DNA from: Clostridia bacterium | GTDB lineage: Bacteria; Bacillota; Clostridia; Christensenellales; UBA1242 | Assembly: GCA_028709705.1 (NCBI GenBank) | Contig: JAQVWL010000003.1 | Location: forward strand, 29,541-93,540 | Direction: 5' to 3' | DNA length: 64,000 nucleotides | Part shown: positions 29,634 to 38,267 of the stretch, one piece after another | Layout of the letters: every line of letters starts with the position of its first letter | Numbering within the stretch: position 1 is the stretch's first letter | The notes under the pieces: generated by a model | Database searches by the model: none | Seen by the model: the letters and a program-made list of their open reading frames with translations, nothing else | What the model was told of the DNA's origin: nothing | Position numbers and translations under genes: made by a program

Positions 29634-30716
29634 TTAATACTTGTTATGATTTGCACTATCGTTATGTAGATTAACAAAAGGATTGCCTTTGTTGCTTGGC
29701 TTGAAGCCAATATCAAAAAAAGATTTTGTGCGTAAGATTTTAAAAACCATAATCATACCAAAAAAACCAATTATTGGATAACAAAAGTTAACAATGTTTT
29801 CAAAACCCAACAAACTTATAAGCAAAACGGCCAAACAACTAATGAAGGCCATTTTGCTTTTATATTTTTCTTTTAAAATTGAATTTAATGTATGCAAGCA
29901 ACCAAAAAGAGAAGTGATAATTCCCACAAACAGTACTGATGCGAAAATCAGTGGAAAAGGTTCGCCAAGCCGTAAAGTCAAAACAACGAACGGCATACTC
30001 GCGTCCATAACAACCGCCCCGTTTTCCACAAGGCAAAAAATGCAAATCAAAATAATAAAGCAAAGAATTGCCGAAGTGCAAAAACTTGCTTTTTGAATTT
30101 GTTTGGGAGTTAACCCTTCCCCCACTTGCATCAAAATAAAACACGATAGCAAAATGTTTGAAAAAACATAAAAAATAATAGAAATTGGCAAAATGTAAGC
30201 GTTGCTCGAACTTGGAACATAAGCAATGTCGGTTATTGGATTTGCAATGGAATAAATTGAATAAATAACAAGCAAAACAATTATTATTGGAATTGCAATA
30301 AGGTTGATTTTTTTTAGCATTTTTAATCCATTTTTTGCAACATAATATATTAAAACAAAAACAAGAGCATAAAAAATTGCTATTGGAACTTCAATAAAAT
30401 TGTTACTCAAAACTTCAACAGAGGCAGAAAACATTGCCGAAGAATAAACAAAAAAAATCACAATTATTGCAATATTAAAAAAAACTGAACTGTTTGTTCT
30501 TCTGTTAAGTGACAAAATATTTGCAAAAGCATTTTTGGACCCGATACTCAAAAAAAGTTTAAAGCAGTAATAAAACAAGATAAAAACTATTGGCAAAAAA
30601 AACAAACTATCATAACCAAACTCAGCAAAAAAAAGCGAAATTTCTCGACCGCTGGCAAAACCCGCACCAATAATTGTACCAACCATCAAAAAAATCACAG
30701 AAAATAATTTGTACAT
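29634..30716 (-). CDS. YkvI-like membrane transporter
   Basis: A 360-residue protein with about ten membrane helices. The N-terminus VGTIIGAGFASGREISLFF is the hallmark of YkvI-type proteins, an uncharacterised branch of the amino-acid/LeuT-like transporter fold with an unwound glycine-rich first helix. The gap of 226 nt downstream (29408-29633) contains short A+T hairpins but no gene that I can support. Confidence 0.8.
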   Translation of the reverse strand: MYKLFSVIFLMVGTIIGAGFASGREISLFFAEFGYDSLFFLPIVFILFYYCFKLFLSIGSKNAFANILSLNRRTNSSVFFNIAIIVIFFVYSSAMFSASVEVLSNNFIEVPIAIFYALVFVLIYYVAKNGLKMLKKINLIAIPIIIVLLVIYSIYSIANPITDIAYVPSSSNAYILPISIIFYVFSNILLSCFILMQVGEGLTPKQIQKASFCTSAILCFIILICIFCLVENGAVVMDASMPFVVLTLRLGEPFPLIFASVLFVGIITSLFGCLHTLNSILKEKYKSKMAFISCLAVLLISLLGFENIVNFCYPIIGFFGMIMVFKILRTKSFFDIGFKPSNKGNPFVNLHNDSANHNKY

Positions 30717-30797
30717 ATTTTAATATATGCTCGCATATTTTTGCTATTACCTTAATTATAAAAAACAAAAAAATTGCGAACAATTTTGTTGGCAATT

Positions 30798-31706
30798 TTA
30801 TTTTTCTTGAATATTTGTTTCTGCTTTTTCTGACCCAAAAAATTTGGTCAAATCATTTTCGTTTTTTATTTGCACATTTCTGTTAAAGTCATTTATAACC
30901 TGCCTTAACATAATAGGAAAAGCATTTTGGCGTTCGGTTTCGTCCAAACTTTGCACTGTTTCAAGCATTTTTTGGTTTATAAGCCTAAGCCCTTTTTCAA
31001 AAACTTTTTGACTTTCTGCACTTATTATCAGCGGTGCAAGATTGCTTTTTGCGTTAAAATTTATTTGTGCAACATTTGGTCTTTTTGTTTCGCCTGCCAT
31101 TTCTTGTTCAGCAACTGCCCTAAATTCTTCTGCCAAACTTTCATCAAAGCATTGAATAAAAGTTTTTTTGTTTTTCAAAATTGTTCCATCATTCAAAACA
31201 ATTTCTTTTATGTAATCGGGGTCAACTTTTTGCTTGTAAATCGGAGTTTTGGCAGTATGTTCAAGTTTTTTGTTGATTTTGTTAACTTTTTTTATTATTT
31301 TGGGTTTGTTTTGTGTGCTTTCATCTTCCAAAACTTTCAAAAAAGTACCTTGTTTTGCTTTTAAGGCAGAATATTTTTTGCCTTTTTTGTTTTGATAAAT
31401 CAAATCATAATTGTCAACTGTGTGAATACAATTTACACCACTTGCAAATTGTTGTCTTGGCATATCTTTTTTGCCAAAAAACGCTTTCAAATTTTCAAGC
31501 CTACTTGGTTTTTCAAGTTTTCTTTCAAATTTTTGTTGTTTGATTGCTTGTTTTTGCTCTCTTTTTTCTTGTTTTTGCTCTCTTTTTTGTTGTCTTTTTG
31601 CAATTCGTTTTTCTTTGTTTTTCAAAAAAGATTTAACACCAAAAAATGTCAAAGTTGCAACGCCACTTAACAAAAATAACGGAAACAAAACTTCAAAAAT
31701 TGCCAT
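30798..31706 (-). CDS. Unrecognised protein, N-terminal anchor plus basic coiled coil
   Basis: A 302-residue protein that I do not recognise. Residues 4-24 form one membrane helix, and residues 28-68 are an extremely basic Gln/Lys/Arg/Glu helix with a repeated QKREQKQ pattern. A mixed region containing YALKxKQGTF-like short strands and a helical C-terminus (SLDETERQNAFPIMLRQV) follow. It lies between the YkvI-like gene and rsfS in the same direction. The topology predicts a cytosolic domain attached to the membrane. Function unknown. Confidence 0.7.
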   Translation of the reverse strand: MAIFEVLFPLFLLSGVATLTFFGVKSFLKNKEKRIAKRQQKREQKQEKREQKQAIKQQKFERKLEKPSRLENLKAFFGKKDMPRQQFASGVNCIHTVDNYDLIYQNKKGKKYSALKAKQGTFLKVLEDESTQNKPKIIKKVNKINKKLEHTAKTPIYKQKVDPDYIKEIVLNDGTILKNKKTFIQCFDESLAEEFRAVAEQEMAGETKRPNVAQINFNAKSNLAPLIISAESQKVFEKGLRLINQKMLETVQSLDETERQNAFPIMLRQVINDFNRNVQIKNENDLTKFFGSEKAETNIQEK

Positions 31707-31771
31707 AAAAACCTCCTAACTTTCTATTATTATAACACAAAAAAAGAAAAAGTCAATATCGCCTTGAAAAG

Positions 31772-32116
31772 TTATTTAAACTTGACAGAGTTTTTGCTAT
31801 CTTTCCACAATTTTTCAAGGTTGTATTTTGTTCTTGAATTTTCAGTAAAAATATGTACAATAACTTCGGCAAAGTCGTGGATAATCCACTCGCCTTTGAT
31901 AAAGCCATCAACACGCAAAAGTTCCAACCCCAAATTTTTGACAAATTCTTGAATTTGCAAAGAAGTTGCTTTGTTTAAAGTTTCATCTGCCATATTGCAA
32001 AAAATCAAAAACTTTGTTTGATTTGTTTTTTTGGAAACATCAAGGAGTTCAATTTTTTTTGCACCCATTTTTTCAAGTTCGTTTGCTATTTGTTTGCCAA
32101 TTTCTAAAAAATCCAT
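31772..32116 (-). CDS. rsfS: Ribosomal silencing factor RsfS
   Basis: A 114-residue RsfS/YbeB/Iojap protein that binds ribosomal protein L14 and blocks subunit joining in starvation. The conserved core KIELLDVS, MADETLNKA and the C-terminal GEWIIHDFAEVIVHIFTENSR are clear. The usual neighbours nadD and yqeK are absent. Confidence 0.95.
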   Translation of the reverse strand: MDFLEIGKQIANELEKMGAKKIELLDVSKKTNQTKFLIFCNMADETLNKATSLQIQEFVKNLGLELLRVDGFIKGEWIIHDFAEVIVHIFTENSRTKYNLEKLWKDSKNSVKFK

Positions 32117-32189
32117 AATTGCTCCTAAAAAAATAATTTGTTTTGAATATTTTATCTTAAAACAAAAAAAAAGTCAAGCAAAGCCGAGA

Positions 32190-32218
32190 TTGACATTTTA
32201 AAAAAAATATGTTATCAT
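32190..32218 (+). promoter_or_regulatory. Sigma-A-type promoter for the 706-residue protein
   Basis: TTGACA (32190-32195), a 17-bp A+T-rich spacer and TATCAT (32213-32218), ending 21 bases before the start codon. The AGGGGT ribosome binding site lies between. Confidence 0.75.
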
Positions 32219-32239
32219 TATATCAATTTAGGGGTCAAA

Positions 32240-34360
32240 ATGACAGAAAAAACAGATTTGATAACAGATTTGAAAGAATTAAAAGCAGATTTGAAAGGTC
32301 TGAAACAAGATTTATCTGCTTCAAAAACAGATTTGAAAAGTTTTAAAGAGAATTTGAAACCAAATTTGAAAGACATAAAAATTGACATAGCCACTGTTGA
32401 CAAATTTTTGGTTGCAAACAAGGCAAAGTTGATAAAACTTCACACCACACAAAACAATGGAATGTTGATGGGCGATGAAAAAGACCCCGTTCCATACTAT
32501 TCTATTTATGAAATTGACAACAAATTGTTTATAAAGGTAAAAGACACAGACAATTTTGTTTCAAGAGTTACCAAAATAAATTTTAAAAAAGAAAATGAAT
32601 ATACCACCCACTTGGAAATGCTAACACCAAATGAAAAAGGTTATTCAAAAAACATTCTATCAAACTGCGTTGCAACCGAATTTGACAAACTTAATCATTA
32701 CATCAAAAAACGCAATTTGATTTCAAACCCAAACCAAGAACAAGCCTTGCTTTTGTCAAAAAACCCTGTTTTTAAGCACACGCTAGAAAAAGGTCAAACA
32801 ACACTAGAAGATTTTGAAAACCCCGTTCTTCCACCAAAACCAACACAAAAAAATAACATAAGACCAAAAGATGAAACCAATTTGGATATGTTTGACCTAA
32901 ACTCACAAAAAACTTTTGAAACAAACAGAAACCAACTCGCCCGAGAATATTTTGCAAGCAAAAACCCAAGTGAAATGTTTGCCGGCAATTTGGGGATTGA
33001 CAGTAAAGGAAACATTGAAGCCAGCAAATTTGCCGAATTTGATTTTGAATCCGAACCCGAAAATACCACCAAAATTGTTAAAGATACTGCAAAAGTAAGT
33101 AGCAAAGATTTGGACGAAAACACAACTGATTTTGTTCCTGATGAAGACATTTTTGAAGACAACAATTTTGTTCCAACACCACAAGAAGTAGATGAGTTTT
33201 TTGAAGATGATGACTTTAAAATACCACAAAACAATCAACAAGCGCCTGCCCCAACCACTGAAAATCTAACCCAAGAAAATCCTGCACAAAACCAAACAAA
33301 TCAAACTCAACAAAATGTTGCACCGCAAAATGCACCAGCAAAAACCCAAGAAAAAACACCACAAAAAAATCAAGCAGAAAAGTCTGACAACAAACCAAAA
33401 AGTGAACAACCAACACCAAAACCAAAAGAAAAGAAAAAACGCGACCTTTGGAAAAATCTTTTCAAAGACACACTAGAAACAGGTGTAAAAATTGCCTCAA
33501 CTGTTACTTTGGTTCTTTGTCTTGCAGGTGTATTTGCACCGGTATTGGCGGGCATTTTGGCAGTTGTTTCGATTATTGCATTTGCTTATCAAGGCAACAT
33601 TACCGCAAAAATTGAAGGTTGGATAAAAGACATTGCAAAAATGGCAAAGGCAGACAAAGAAGCCAGCAAAGAAAAAGCAAAAGTAAAAGCACAACAAAAA
33701 TCTGAAAAACAACTTAAAAAAGCAACCAAAAATGCAGAAAAAAGCAGAGCAGAAAAGGCAAGCAAAGCAGAAAAGGCAAGCAAAAAACAAGCAAAAAATA
33801 TTAGAGGAATTGAAACTGATTACAGCCCTGCCGATGTTGCCGAAGCACCTTATGCAAAAGAATACCAAGACAAACCTTTTACCCCAATCAAAGACAAAGG
33901 TTTTGGCAATGAGTTAAGCGATGAGGAAAAAGCAAGGCAAGAAAAAATTATCAATGCTAATATGTCTGAACCATTAATGCCAAAAAATGTTTTACCAAAA
34001 GCAACAACAAGAGAAGAAGGCATAGACTATGGCACTCCAAACTTTGATTTGGATAACAAAAAACCAGTAAAAGACCCAAGAAAATGCTATGAAGTAGCAA
34101 CAGAAGAAGAAAAAACAGCACAAGAACCAACTGAAAAAGAACAAACTGAAAAACAGGTAGAACCAGAACAAACAGAGCCAAAAGAACAAGACCGAAAAGA
34201 AATAAGAGAAAAAACAAGAGAAATGCACTATGGCGAACAATTACCGTTGAACGAGCAACACAAATTGTATGGCGAAAAAATTGCAATAAAAGACAACTTG
34301 CTAAACCTTTCAAATCCAAACAATTCTTCAAAACCAAAAGAAACTGAACACAGTATGTAA
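32240..34360 (+). CDS. Unrecognised 706-residue charged protein with central membrane hairpin
   Basis: I do not recognise this protein. An N-terminal amphipathic helix (residues 1-65) repeats DLK-type units about every 7-11 residues. A compact region of about 65-150 (YYSIYEIDNKLFIKVKD) could be a small folded domain. A long acidic and Q/N/P-rich linker (about 150-405) leads to a hydrophobic stretch of about 416-454, long enough for one or two helices, then a Lys/Ala coiled coil (about 465-530) and an acidic C-terminal tail. It has its own strong promoter and a terminator, standing alone on the plus strand. Topology would place both large ends in the cytosol if the hydrophobic stretch is a hairpin. 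Confidence 0.85.
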   Translation: MTEKTDLITDLKELKADLKGLKQDLSASKTDLKSFKENLKPNLKDIKIDIATVDKFLVANKAKLIKLHTTQNNGMLMGDEKDPVPYYSIYEIDNKLFIKVKDTDNFVSRVTKINFKKENEYTTHLEMLTPNEKGYSKNILSNCVATEFDKLNHYIKKRNLISNPNQEQALLLSKNPVFKHTLEKGQTTLEDFENPVLPPKPTQKNNIRPKDETNLDMFDLNSQKTFETNRNQLAREYFASKNPSEMFAGNLGIDSKGNIEASKFAEFDFESEPENTTKIVKDTAKVSSKDLDENTTDFVPDEDIFEDNNFVPTPQEVDEFFEDDDFKIPQNNQQAPAPTTENLTQENPAQNQTNQTQQNVAPQNAPAKTQEKTPQKNQAEKSDNKPKSEQPTPKPKEKKKRDLWKNLFKDTLETGVKIASTVTLVLCLAGVFAPVLAGILAVVSIIAFAYQGNITAKIEGWIKDIAKMAKADKEASKEKAKVKAQQKSEKQLKKATKNAEKSRAEKASKAEKASKKQAKNIRGIETDYSPADVAEAPYAKEYQDKPFTPIKDKGFGNELSDEEKARQEKIINANMSEPLMPKNVLPKATTREEGIDYGTPNFDLDNKKPVKDPRKCYEVATEEEKTAQEPTEKEQTEKQVEPEQTEPKEQDRKEIREKTREMHYGEQLPLNEQHKLYGEKIAIKDNLLNLSNPNNSSKPKETEHSM

Positions 34361-34401
34361 AAAATTTTTCTTTTGTGTTCTTATTGCCGTTTTCCTTGAG
34401 C

Positions 34402-34438
34402 CTGAAAAAAATTCCAACAGCGTGTTGGAATTTTTTTT
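34402..34438. terminator. Bidirectional intrinsic terminator between convergent genes
   Basis: A perfect 10-bp stem AATTCCAACA/TGTTGGAATT (34410-34419 and 34423-34432) with a GCG loop, an A-run on the left and a T-run on the right. It can stop transcription from both the 706-residue gene and the convergent SDR gene. Confidence 0.9.
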
Positions 34439-34448
34439 GACTTATAAC

Positions 34449-35234
34449 CTATTTGTTTTTATATTTTTCTTTCAAATTTTGTTGTTTTAACCAAACTTTC
34501 ATAATTGCTTTGTGTGGCAAAAGTTTTGCCATAAACGCTTGAAATTTTGCTTTTTTGCCATAAACAGATTTGTCTTTGCCTTTTTTGCTATCTTTTAGTG
34601 CTTTTGCAACAACATTTTCCACGCTATACATAACAGAATAATTTGTTATTGCCTTGTTTGTTGTTGTGTTTGCAACGCTAAAAAAGTTTGTTTTTGTCCA
34701 AAATGGGCAAACAGCGGTTACTGGTATTTGTCTGTGTTTCAATTCCACATTCAATGCTCTTGAAAAACTTAAAACAAACGCTTTTGTTGCTCCATAAATT
34801 GCAAAATAAGGTATTGGTTGGAACGCTGCAATAGAAGCAATTTCCAAAATATGTGAGTTGTTTGAAATGTATGGCAAAGTTATATATGTCATTTTTATTG
34901 TTGCAATACAATTTGTCAAAACCATTTCTTCACTGTCTTTTACAGGTATTTCATCGTATCTGCCAAACTTGCCGAACCCGCTACAATTAACCAACATTTT
35001 TACATCTGGTTTTTCTTTTTTTAGCAATTCTTCAAATTTTTCAAAACTTTCTTTTTCCATTAAGTCTAATGAAATTGTTTTTACTTTGGTTTTTAATTCT
35101 TTTTTAAGTAAGTCAAGTTTTTCTTGGTTTCGGGCTATTGCCCAAATTTCTTCAAAACCATAACTGTCTACTTGTTTGCAAAATTCCTTTCCAATTCCGC
35201 TTGATGCACCTGTAATTATTGCTATTTTTTTCAT
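34449..35234 (-). CDS. Short-chain dehydrogenase/reductase
   Basis: A 261-residue classical SDR. The cofactor motif TGASSGIG is at residues 8-15, NCSGFG near 83, and the catalytic Tyr-Lys in YGATK near 150 with the Ser in the preceding SIAAF region. The C-terminal tail is basic. It overlaps the GGGtGRT gene by 4 nt, so it belongs to the Fe-S scaffold/GGGtGRT operon. Substrate unknown. Confidence 0.9.
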   Translation of the reverse strand: MKKIAIITGASSGIGKEFCKQVDSYGFEEIWAIARNQEKLDLLKKELKTKVKTISLDLMEKESFEKFEELLKKEKPDVKMLVNCSGFGKFGRYDEIPVKDSEEMVLTNCIATIKMTYITLPYISNNSHILEIASIAAFQPIPYFAIYGATKAFVLSFSRALNVELKHRQIPVTAVCPFWTKTNFFSVANTTTNKAITNYSVMYSVENVVAKALKDSKKGKDKSVYGKKAKFQAFMAKLLPHKAIMKVWLKQQNLKEKYKNK

Positions 35235-36232
35235 TTTTCACCTCTTTTCCTTTTCATATTTTCTTGTATTTTTTGACTTGCTTCCACTGCCAAAGCAACG
35301 GTTGCACCAACAATGGGATTGTTTCCCATTCCAATGAAACCCATCATTGCAACGTGTGCCGGCACTGATGAACTGCCCGCAAATTGCACATCGCAGTGCA
35401 TTTTGCCCATTGTGTCTGTCAGCCCATAACTTGCAGGACCCGCACCCACATTGTCGGGGTGCAGTGTTCTGCCCGTTCCCCCACCCGATGCAACAGAAAA
35501 GTATTCAAAACCTTTTGCATTGCAAAGTTTTTTATAAATTCCCGCAACGGGGTGAGTAAAGCGAACAGGGTTGGTTGAGTTGCCTGTTATGGAAACATCA
35601 ACTTTTTCGTGCTCCATAATCGTAACACCTTCATTGACATCAAAAGCGCCATAAACTCGAACTTGTGCTTTTATGTCATTTGAAAAAACAGTTTCTTTTG
35701 TTATTTTCAGTGTTTGAGTTTTTTGGTCAAATTTAGTTTCAACATAAGTAAAACCATTTATTCTTGCAATTATATATCCGGCATCTTTGCCAAGCCCATT
35801 CAAAATCACTTTTAATGGTTTTTTGCGAACTTTGTTAGAATAATTTACAATACCCAAAGCACCTTCGGCAGAAGCAAAACTTTCATGCCCCGCCAAAAAG
35901 CAAAAGCAATTTGTTTTTTCGTTAAGAAGGCGTGATGCCAATCTTCCATGCCCTAACCCAATTTGTCTTTGCTCTGCAACTGAACCATTTTTGCAAAAAC
36001 TTTGCAGTGCTTCGCCAATTTTTTCTGCACAGATGCAAGGGTTTTGGTCGCCATTTTTGACAGCAATGGCAAAGCCAAGTTCATACGCCATAACAGCATT
36101 GTCAAACGCAATGGGTTGAATTTGCTTGACAATTTTTTCAACATTTATTGCATTTGACAAACAAAAATCTTTGACTTCTTGAAAATTTTTGAAGCCATAT
36201 TCTTCAAGTTTTTCGGTTATTTTGTTTTCCAT
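35231..36232 (-). CDS. GGGtGRT family protein
   Basis: A 333-residue protein of the family named after its GGGTGRT motif (near residue 251 here, inside SVASGGGTGRTLHPDN). Other conserved stretches are IGLGHGRLASRLL, CFLAGHESFASAEG and GAGPASYGLTDTMGKMHCDVQF. The family is widespread in Firmicutes and nearly always next to a NifU-like scaffold, as here (11 nt downstream of it), but its function is unknown. The many His, Cys and Gly residues would fit metal or cofactor binding. Confidence 0.9.
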   Translation of the reverse strand: MENKITEKLEEYGFKNFQEVKDFCLSNAINVEKIVKQIQPIAFDNAVMAYELGFAIAVKNGDQNPCICAEKIGEALQSFCKNGSVAEQRQIGLGHGRLASRLLNEKTNCFCFLAGHESFASAEGALGIVNYSNKVRKKPLKVILNGLGKDAGYIIARINGFTYVETKFDQKTQTLKITKETVFSNDIKAQVRVYGAFDVNEGVTIMEHEKVDVSITGNSTNPVRFTHPVAGIYKKLCNAKGFEYFSVASGGGTGRTLHPDNVGAGPASYGLTDTMGKMHCDVQFAGSSSVPAHVAMMGFIGMGNNPIVGATVALAVEASQKIQENMKRKRGEK

Positions 36233-36243
36233 ACTTTCCTTTT

Positions 36244-36894
36244 TTATTCTCTTGGATTTATAAATTCAACACCATCGGCAAACCTACCAAAAGTTTTGGT
36301 GCAGTTTTTTAAGGCATCTTTTTGATCGCTTTTTAGCATTTCAATCAAAAGGTTTGTGTTGACATATTCATAGCCAATAACTTCGCCATTTTTGTCAAGC
36401 GCTTGTTTTGTGATATAACCTTCTGCCAAGTTTAAGTATCTTGGACCGCTTTCACTGCCATAAACAGTTGATATGTTGCTAGAAACATATTTACCCAAAT
36501 CTTCTTTTGCACTGCCAATCTCAAGCCCATCTTCCGAAAATGCGGTTTGACTTCTGCCATAAACAAGTTGCAAAAAAACATTTTTCATTGCAACATTGAT
36601 TGCATCGCAAACAAGGTCTGTGTTAAGTGCTTCCAAAATTGTTTTGCCAACCAAAATTTCGCCCGCCATTGCAGATGAGTGCGTCATACCACTGCAACCA
36701 ATAGTTTCTATAAGTGCTTCTTTGATGATACCATTTTTGACATTTACAGTAAGTTTGCACGTGCCTTGTTGTGGTGCACACGCCCCGCACCCGTGTGAAA
36801 AACCGCTAATATCTTTGATTTCTTTGCTTTGAATCCATTTGCTTTCTTCTGGTATTGGCGATGGTCCAAAAGTTTTGCAGTTTTTGCAACTCAT
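36244..36894 (-). CDS. NifU-N/IscU-like iron-sulfur cluster scaffold protein
   Basis: A 216-residue scaffold-type protein. Cysteines in CKNCKTFGP at the N-terminus, HGCGACAPQQGTC near residues 35-47, and TIGCSGMTHSSAMAGEIL near 64-81 correspond to the IscU-fold cluster ligands with extra N-terminal cysteines. It is the first gene of the three-gene operon with GGGtGRT and the SDR. The client protein is unknown; GGGtGRT is the obvious candidate. Confidence 0.85.
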   Translation of the reverse strand: MSCKNCKTFGPSPIPEESKWIQSKEIKDISGFSHGCGACAPQQGTCKLTVNVKNGIIKEALIETIGCSGMTHSSAMAGEILVGKTILEALNTDLVCDAINVAMKNVFLQLVYGRSQTAFSEDGLEIGSAKEDLGKYVSSNISTVYGSESGPRYLNLAEGYITKQALDKNGEVIGYEYVNTNLLIEMLKSDQKDALKNCTKTFGRFADGVEFINPRE

Positions 36895-36951
36895 AAAAAA
36901 CTCCCTTTGCTTTATATTAGCAAATCGCTAGTATTAAAGCAAACAAATTGC

Positions 36952-36980
36952 TTGATTTTTTGGCAATTTTTATATAAAAT
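36952..36980 (+). promoter_or_regulatory. Candidate promoter for yigZ-recX-acpS
   Basis: TTGATT (36952-36957), a 17-bp spacer and TAAAAT (36975-36980), 10 bases before the yigZ start. The -35 and first spacer bases match the tRNA-Gly promoter at 63.3 kb. Confidence 0.55.
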
Positions 36981-36989
36981 AAAATAAAT

Positions 36990-37325
36990 ATGGAAATAAA
37001 AAAATCAAAATTTTTTGGATATGCTTATAATGTGGAAAATGTTTCGCAAATTGAAGAAATTTTGTCAACCTTAAAAAAAGAACACAAAAAAGCAACGCAT
37101 ATTTGTTTTGCTTATGTTTTGCAGTCGCCTAACCTAGAAAAATGCTTTGATGATGGCGAACCAAGTGGAACAGCGGGAAAACCAATTTTAAACGTTTTGC
37201 AAAAACAAAAAAAGTCAAATATTTTGGTGTGTGTTGTAAGATATTTTGGCGGAATAAAACTTGGTGCGGGCGGGCTTTTGCGTGCCTACTCCAAAACTGC
37301 AAGCGAGGCACTAAAATGCAAATAA
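36990..37325 (+). CDS. Minimal YigZ/IMPACT-family protein (single domain)
   Basis: A 111-residue protein matching only the N-terminal UPF0029 (IMPACT) domain of YigZ. The motifs KSKFFGYA, ATHICFAYVL, DDGEPSGTAGKPILNVL and RYFGGIKLGAGGL are all present. Common YigZ proteins are near 200-215 residues with a second, EF-G-IV-like domain, which is missing here. It overlaps the recX start by 10 nt. Biochemical role unknown. Confidence 0.88.
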   Translation: MEIKKSKFFGYAYNVENVSQIEEILSTLKKEHKKATHICFAYVLQSPNLEKCFDDGEPSGTAGKPILNVLQKQKKSNILVCVVRYFGGIKLGAGGLLRAYSKTASEALKCK

Positions 37326-37930
37326 CTGAATTTAAAAAAATAGGCAATTCAAATCGTTATAAAATGTTTGTAGACAGTCAGTTTTTTGCTGTTTTGCTTG
37401 ATGAAACTATTGTGCTTAACAACTTAAAAACTAATGTTGATTATGATCTTGACTATCTTAACAAAATTGTTTTTGAAGGGCAAAAAAAAGTTGCGTTTGA
37501 CAGTGCAATTGCTGTTGTTTCAAAGTTTTCAAAAACTGAAAAAGAAATGCAAAATTATTTGAAAGACAAAGGTTTTTTGCAATCTTCTGTTGATTTTGCG
37601 GTGCAAAAATTGAAGGAATATAATTATATAAACGATGACAATTTTGCAAAAAACTATATTTCAACAAAACAAAATTCAAAGGGCAAAAAGGCAATCTTTT
37701 TTGAACTAAAAATGAAAGGGATTGAAGAAAATATTATAAAAAAACATTTGCAAAATATTGAAGGTCAAGAACAAACTTTGCTTGTTTTGGCTACAAAGTT
37801 TGCAAAAAACAAGCAAAATGATACAAAATTGAAAGAAAAATTGTTTAGGCATTTAGTTTCAAAAGGTTTTGATTTTGAAGAAATAAACAATACAATAAAA
37901 AAGGTGTTAAAAAATGAAAGTTGGGATTGA
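37316..37930 (+). CDS. recX: Regulatory protein RecX
   Basis: A 204-residue RecX, which modulates RecA filaments. The start MQITEFKK at 37316 is preceded by GCGAGG and overlaps the yigZ end. RecX features are the three-helix repeats, with KTEKEMQNYLKDKGF, YINDDNFAKNYI and GKKAIFFELKMKGI. Longer forms in the same frame run into the yigZ sequence and are not supported. Its C-terminus overlaps acpS by 17 nt. Confidence 0.9.
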   Translation: MQITEFKKIGNSNRYKMFVDSQFFAVLLDETIVLNNLKTNVDYDLDYLNKIVFEGQKKVAFDSAIAVVSKFSKTEKEMQNYLKDKGFLQSSVDFAVQKLKEYNYINDDNFAKNYISTKQNSKGKKAIFFELKMKGIEENIIKKHLQNIEGQEQTLLVLATKFAKNKQNDTKLKEKLFRHLVSKGFDFEEINNTIKKVLKNESWD

Positions 37931-38267
37931 TATTTGCGAAGTGAAAAGATTTTTGGGGAAACCTGATAAGTTTTTTGAAGGTATTTTTACAAAAAATGAA
38001 ATAGAATATGCAAAAAGTTTTTCAAGTTCGGCAGAACATTTTGCGGGCTTTTTTTGCGTTAAAGAAGCGGTTATGAAAGCACTTGGCGTTGGTGTTGAAA
38101 AAATCAAACCAACACAAATTGAAGTTTTGCATAACAAAAACAAAAAACCCTATGCTGTTTTGATAGGGTCTGTCAAAAATATTTTTGAAAAAATGGTAGA
38201 AAAAAACATTGAAATTAGTATATCTCACACGCAAGAAACTGCAACCGCCATTGCAATTTTTTGGTGA
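37914..38267 (+). CDS. acpS: Holo-[acyl-carrier-protein] synthase
   Basis: A 117-residue 4'-phosphopantetheinyl transferase that activates acyl carrier protein. The metal-binding GIDICEVKRF is at residues 4-13, the FCVKEAVMKALG motif near 49-60 and the C-terminal ISISHTQETATAIAIF carries the conserved SHT. The gene ends one base before the convergent rbgA stop. Confidence 0.95.
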   Translation: MKVGIDICEVKRFLGKPDKFFEGIFTKNEIEYAKSFSSSAEHFAGFFCVKEAVMKALGVGVEKIKPTQIEVLHNKNKKPYAVLIGSVKNIFEKMVEKNIEISISHTQETATAIAIFW

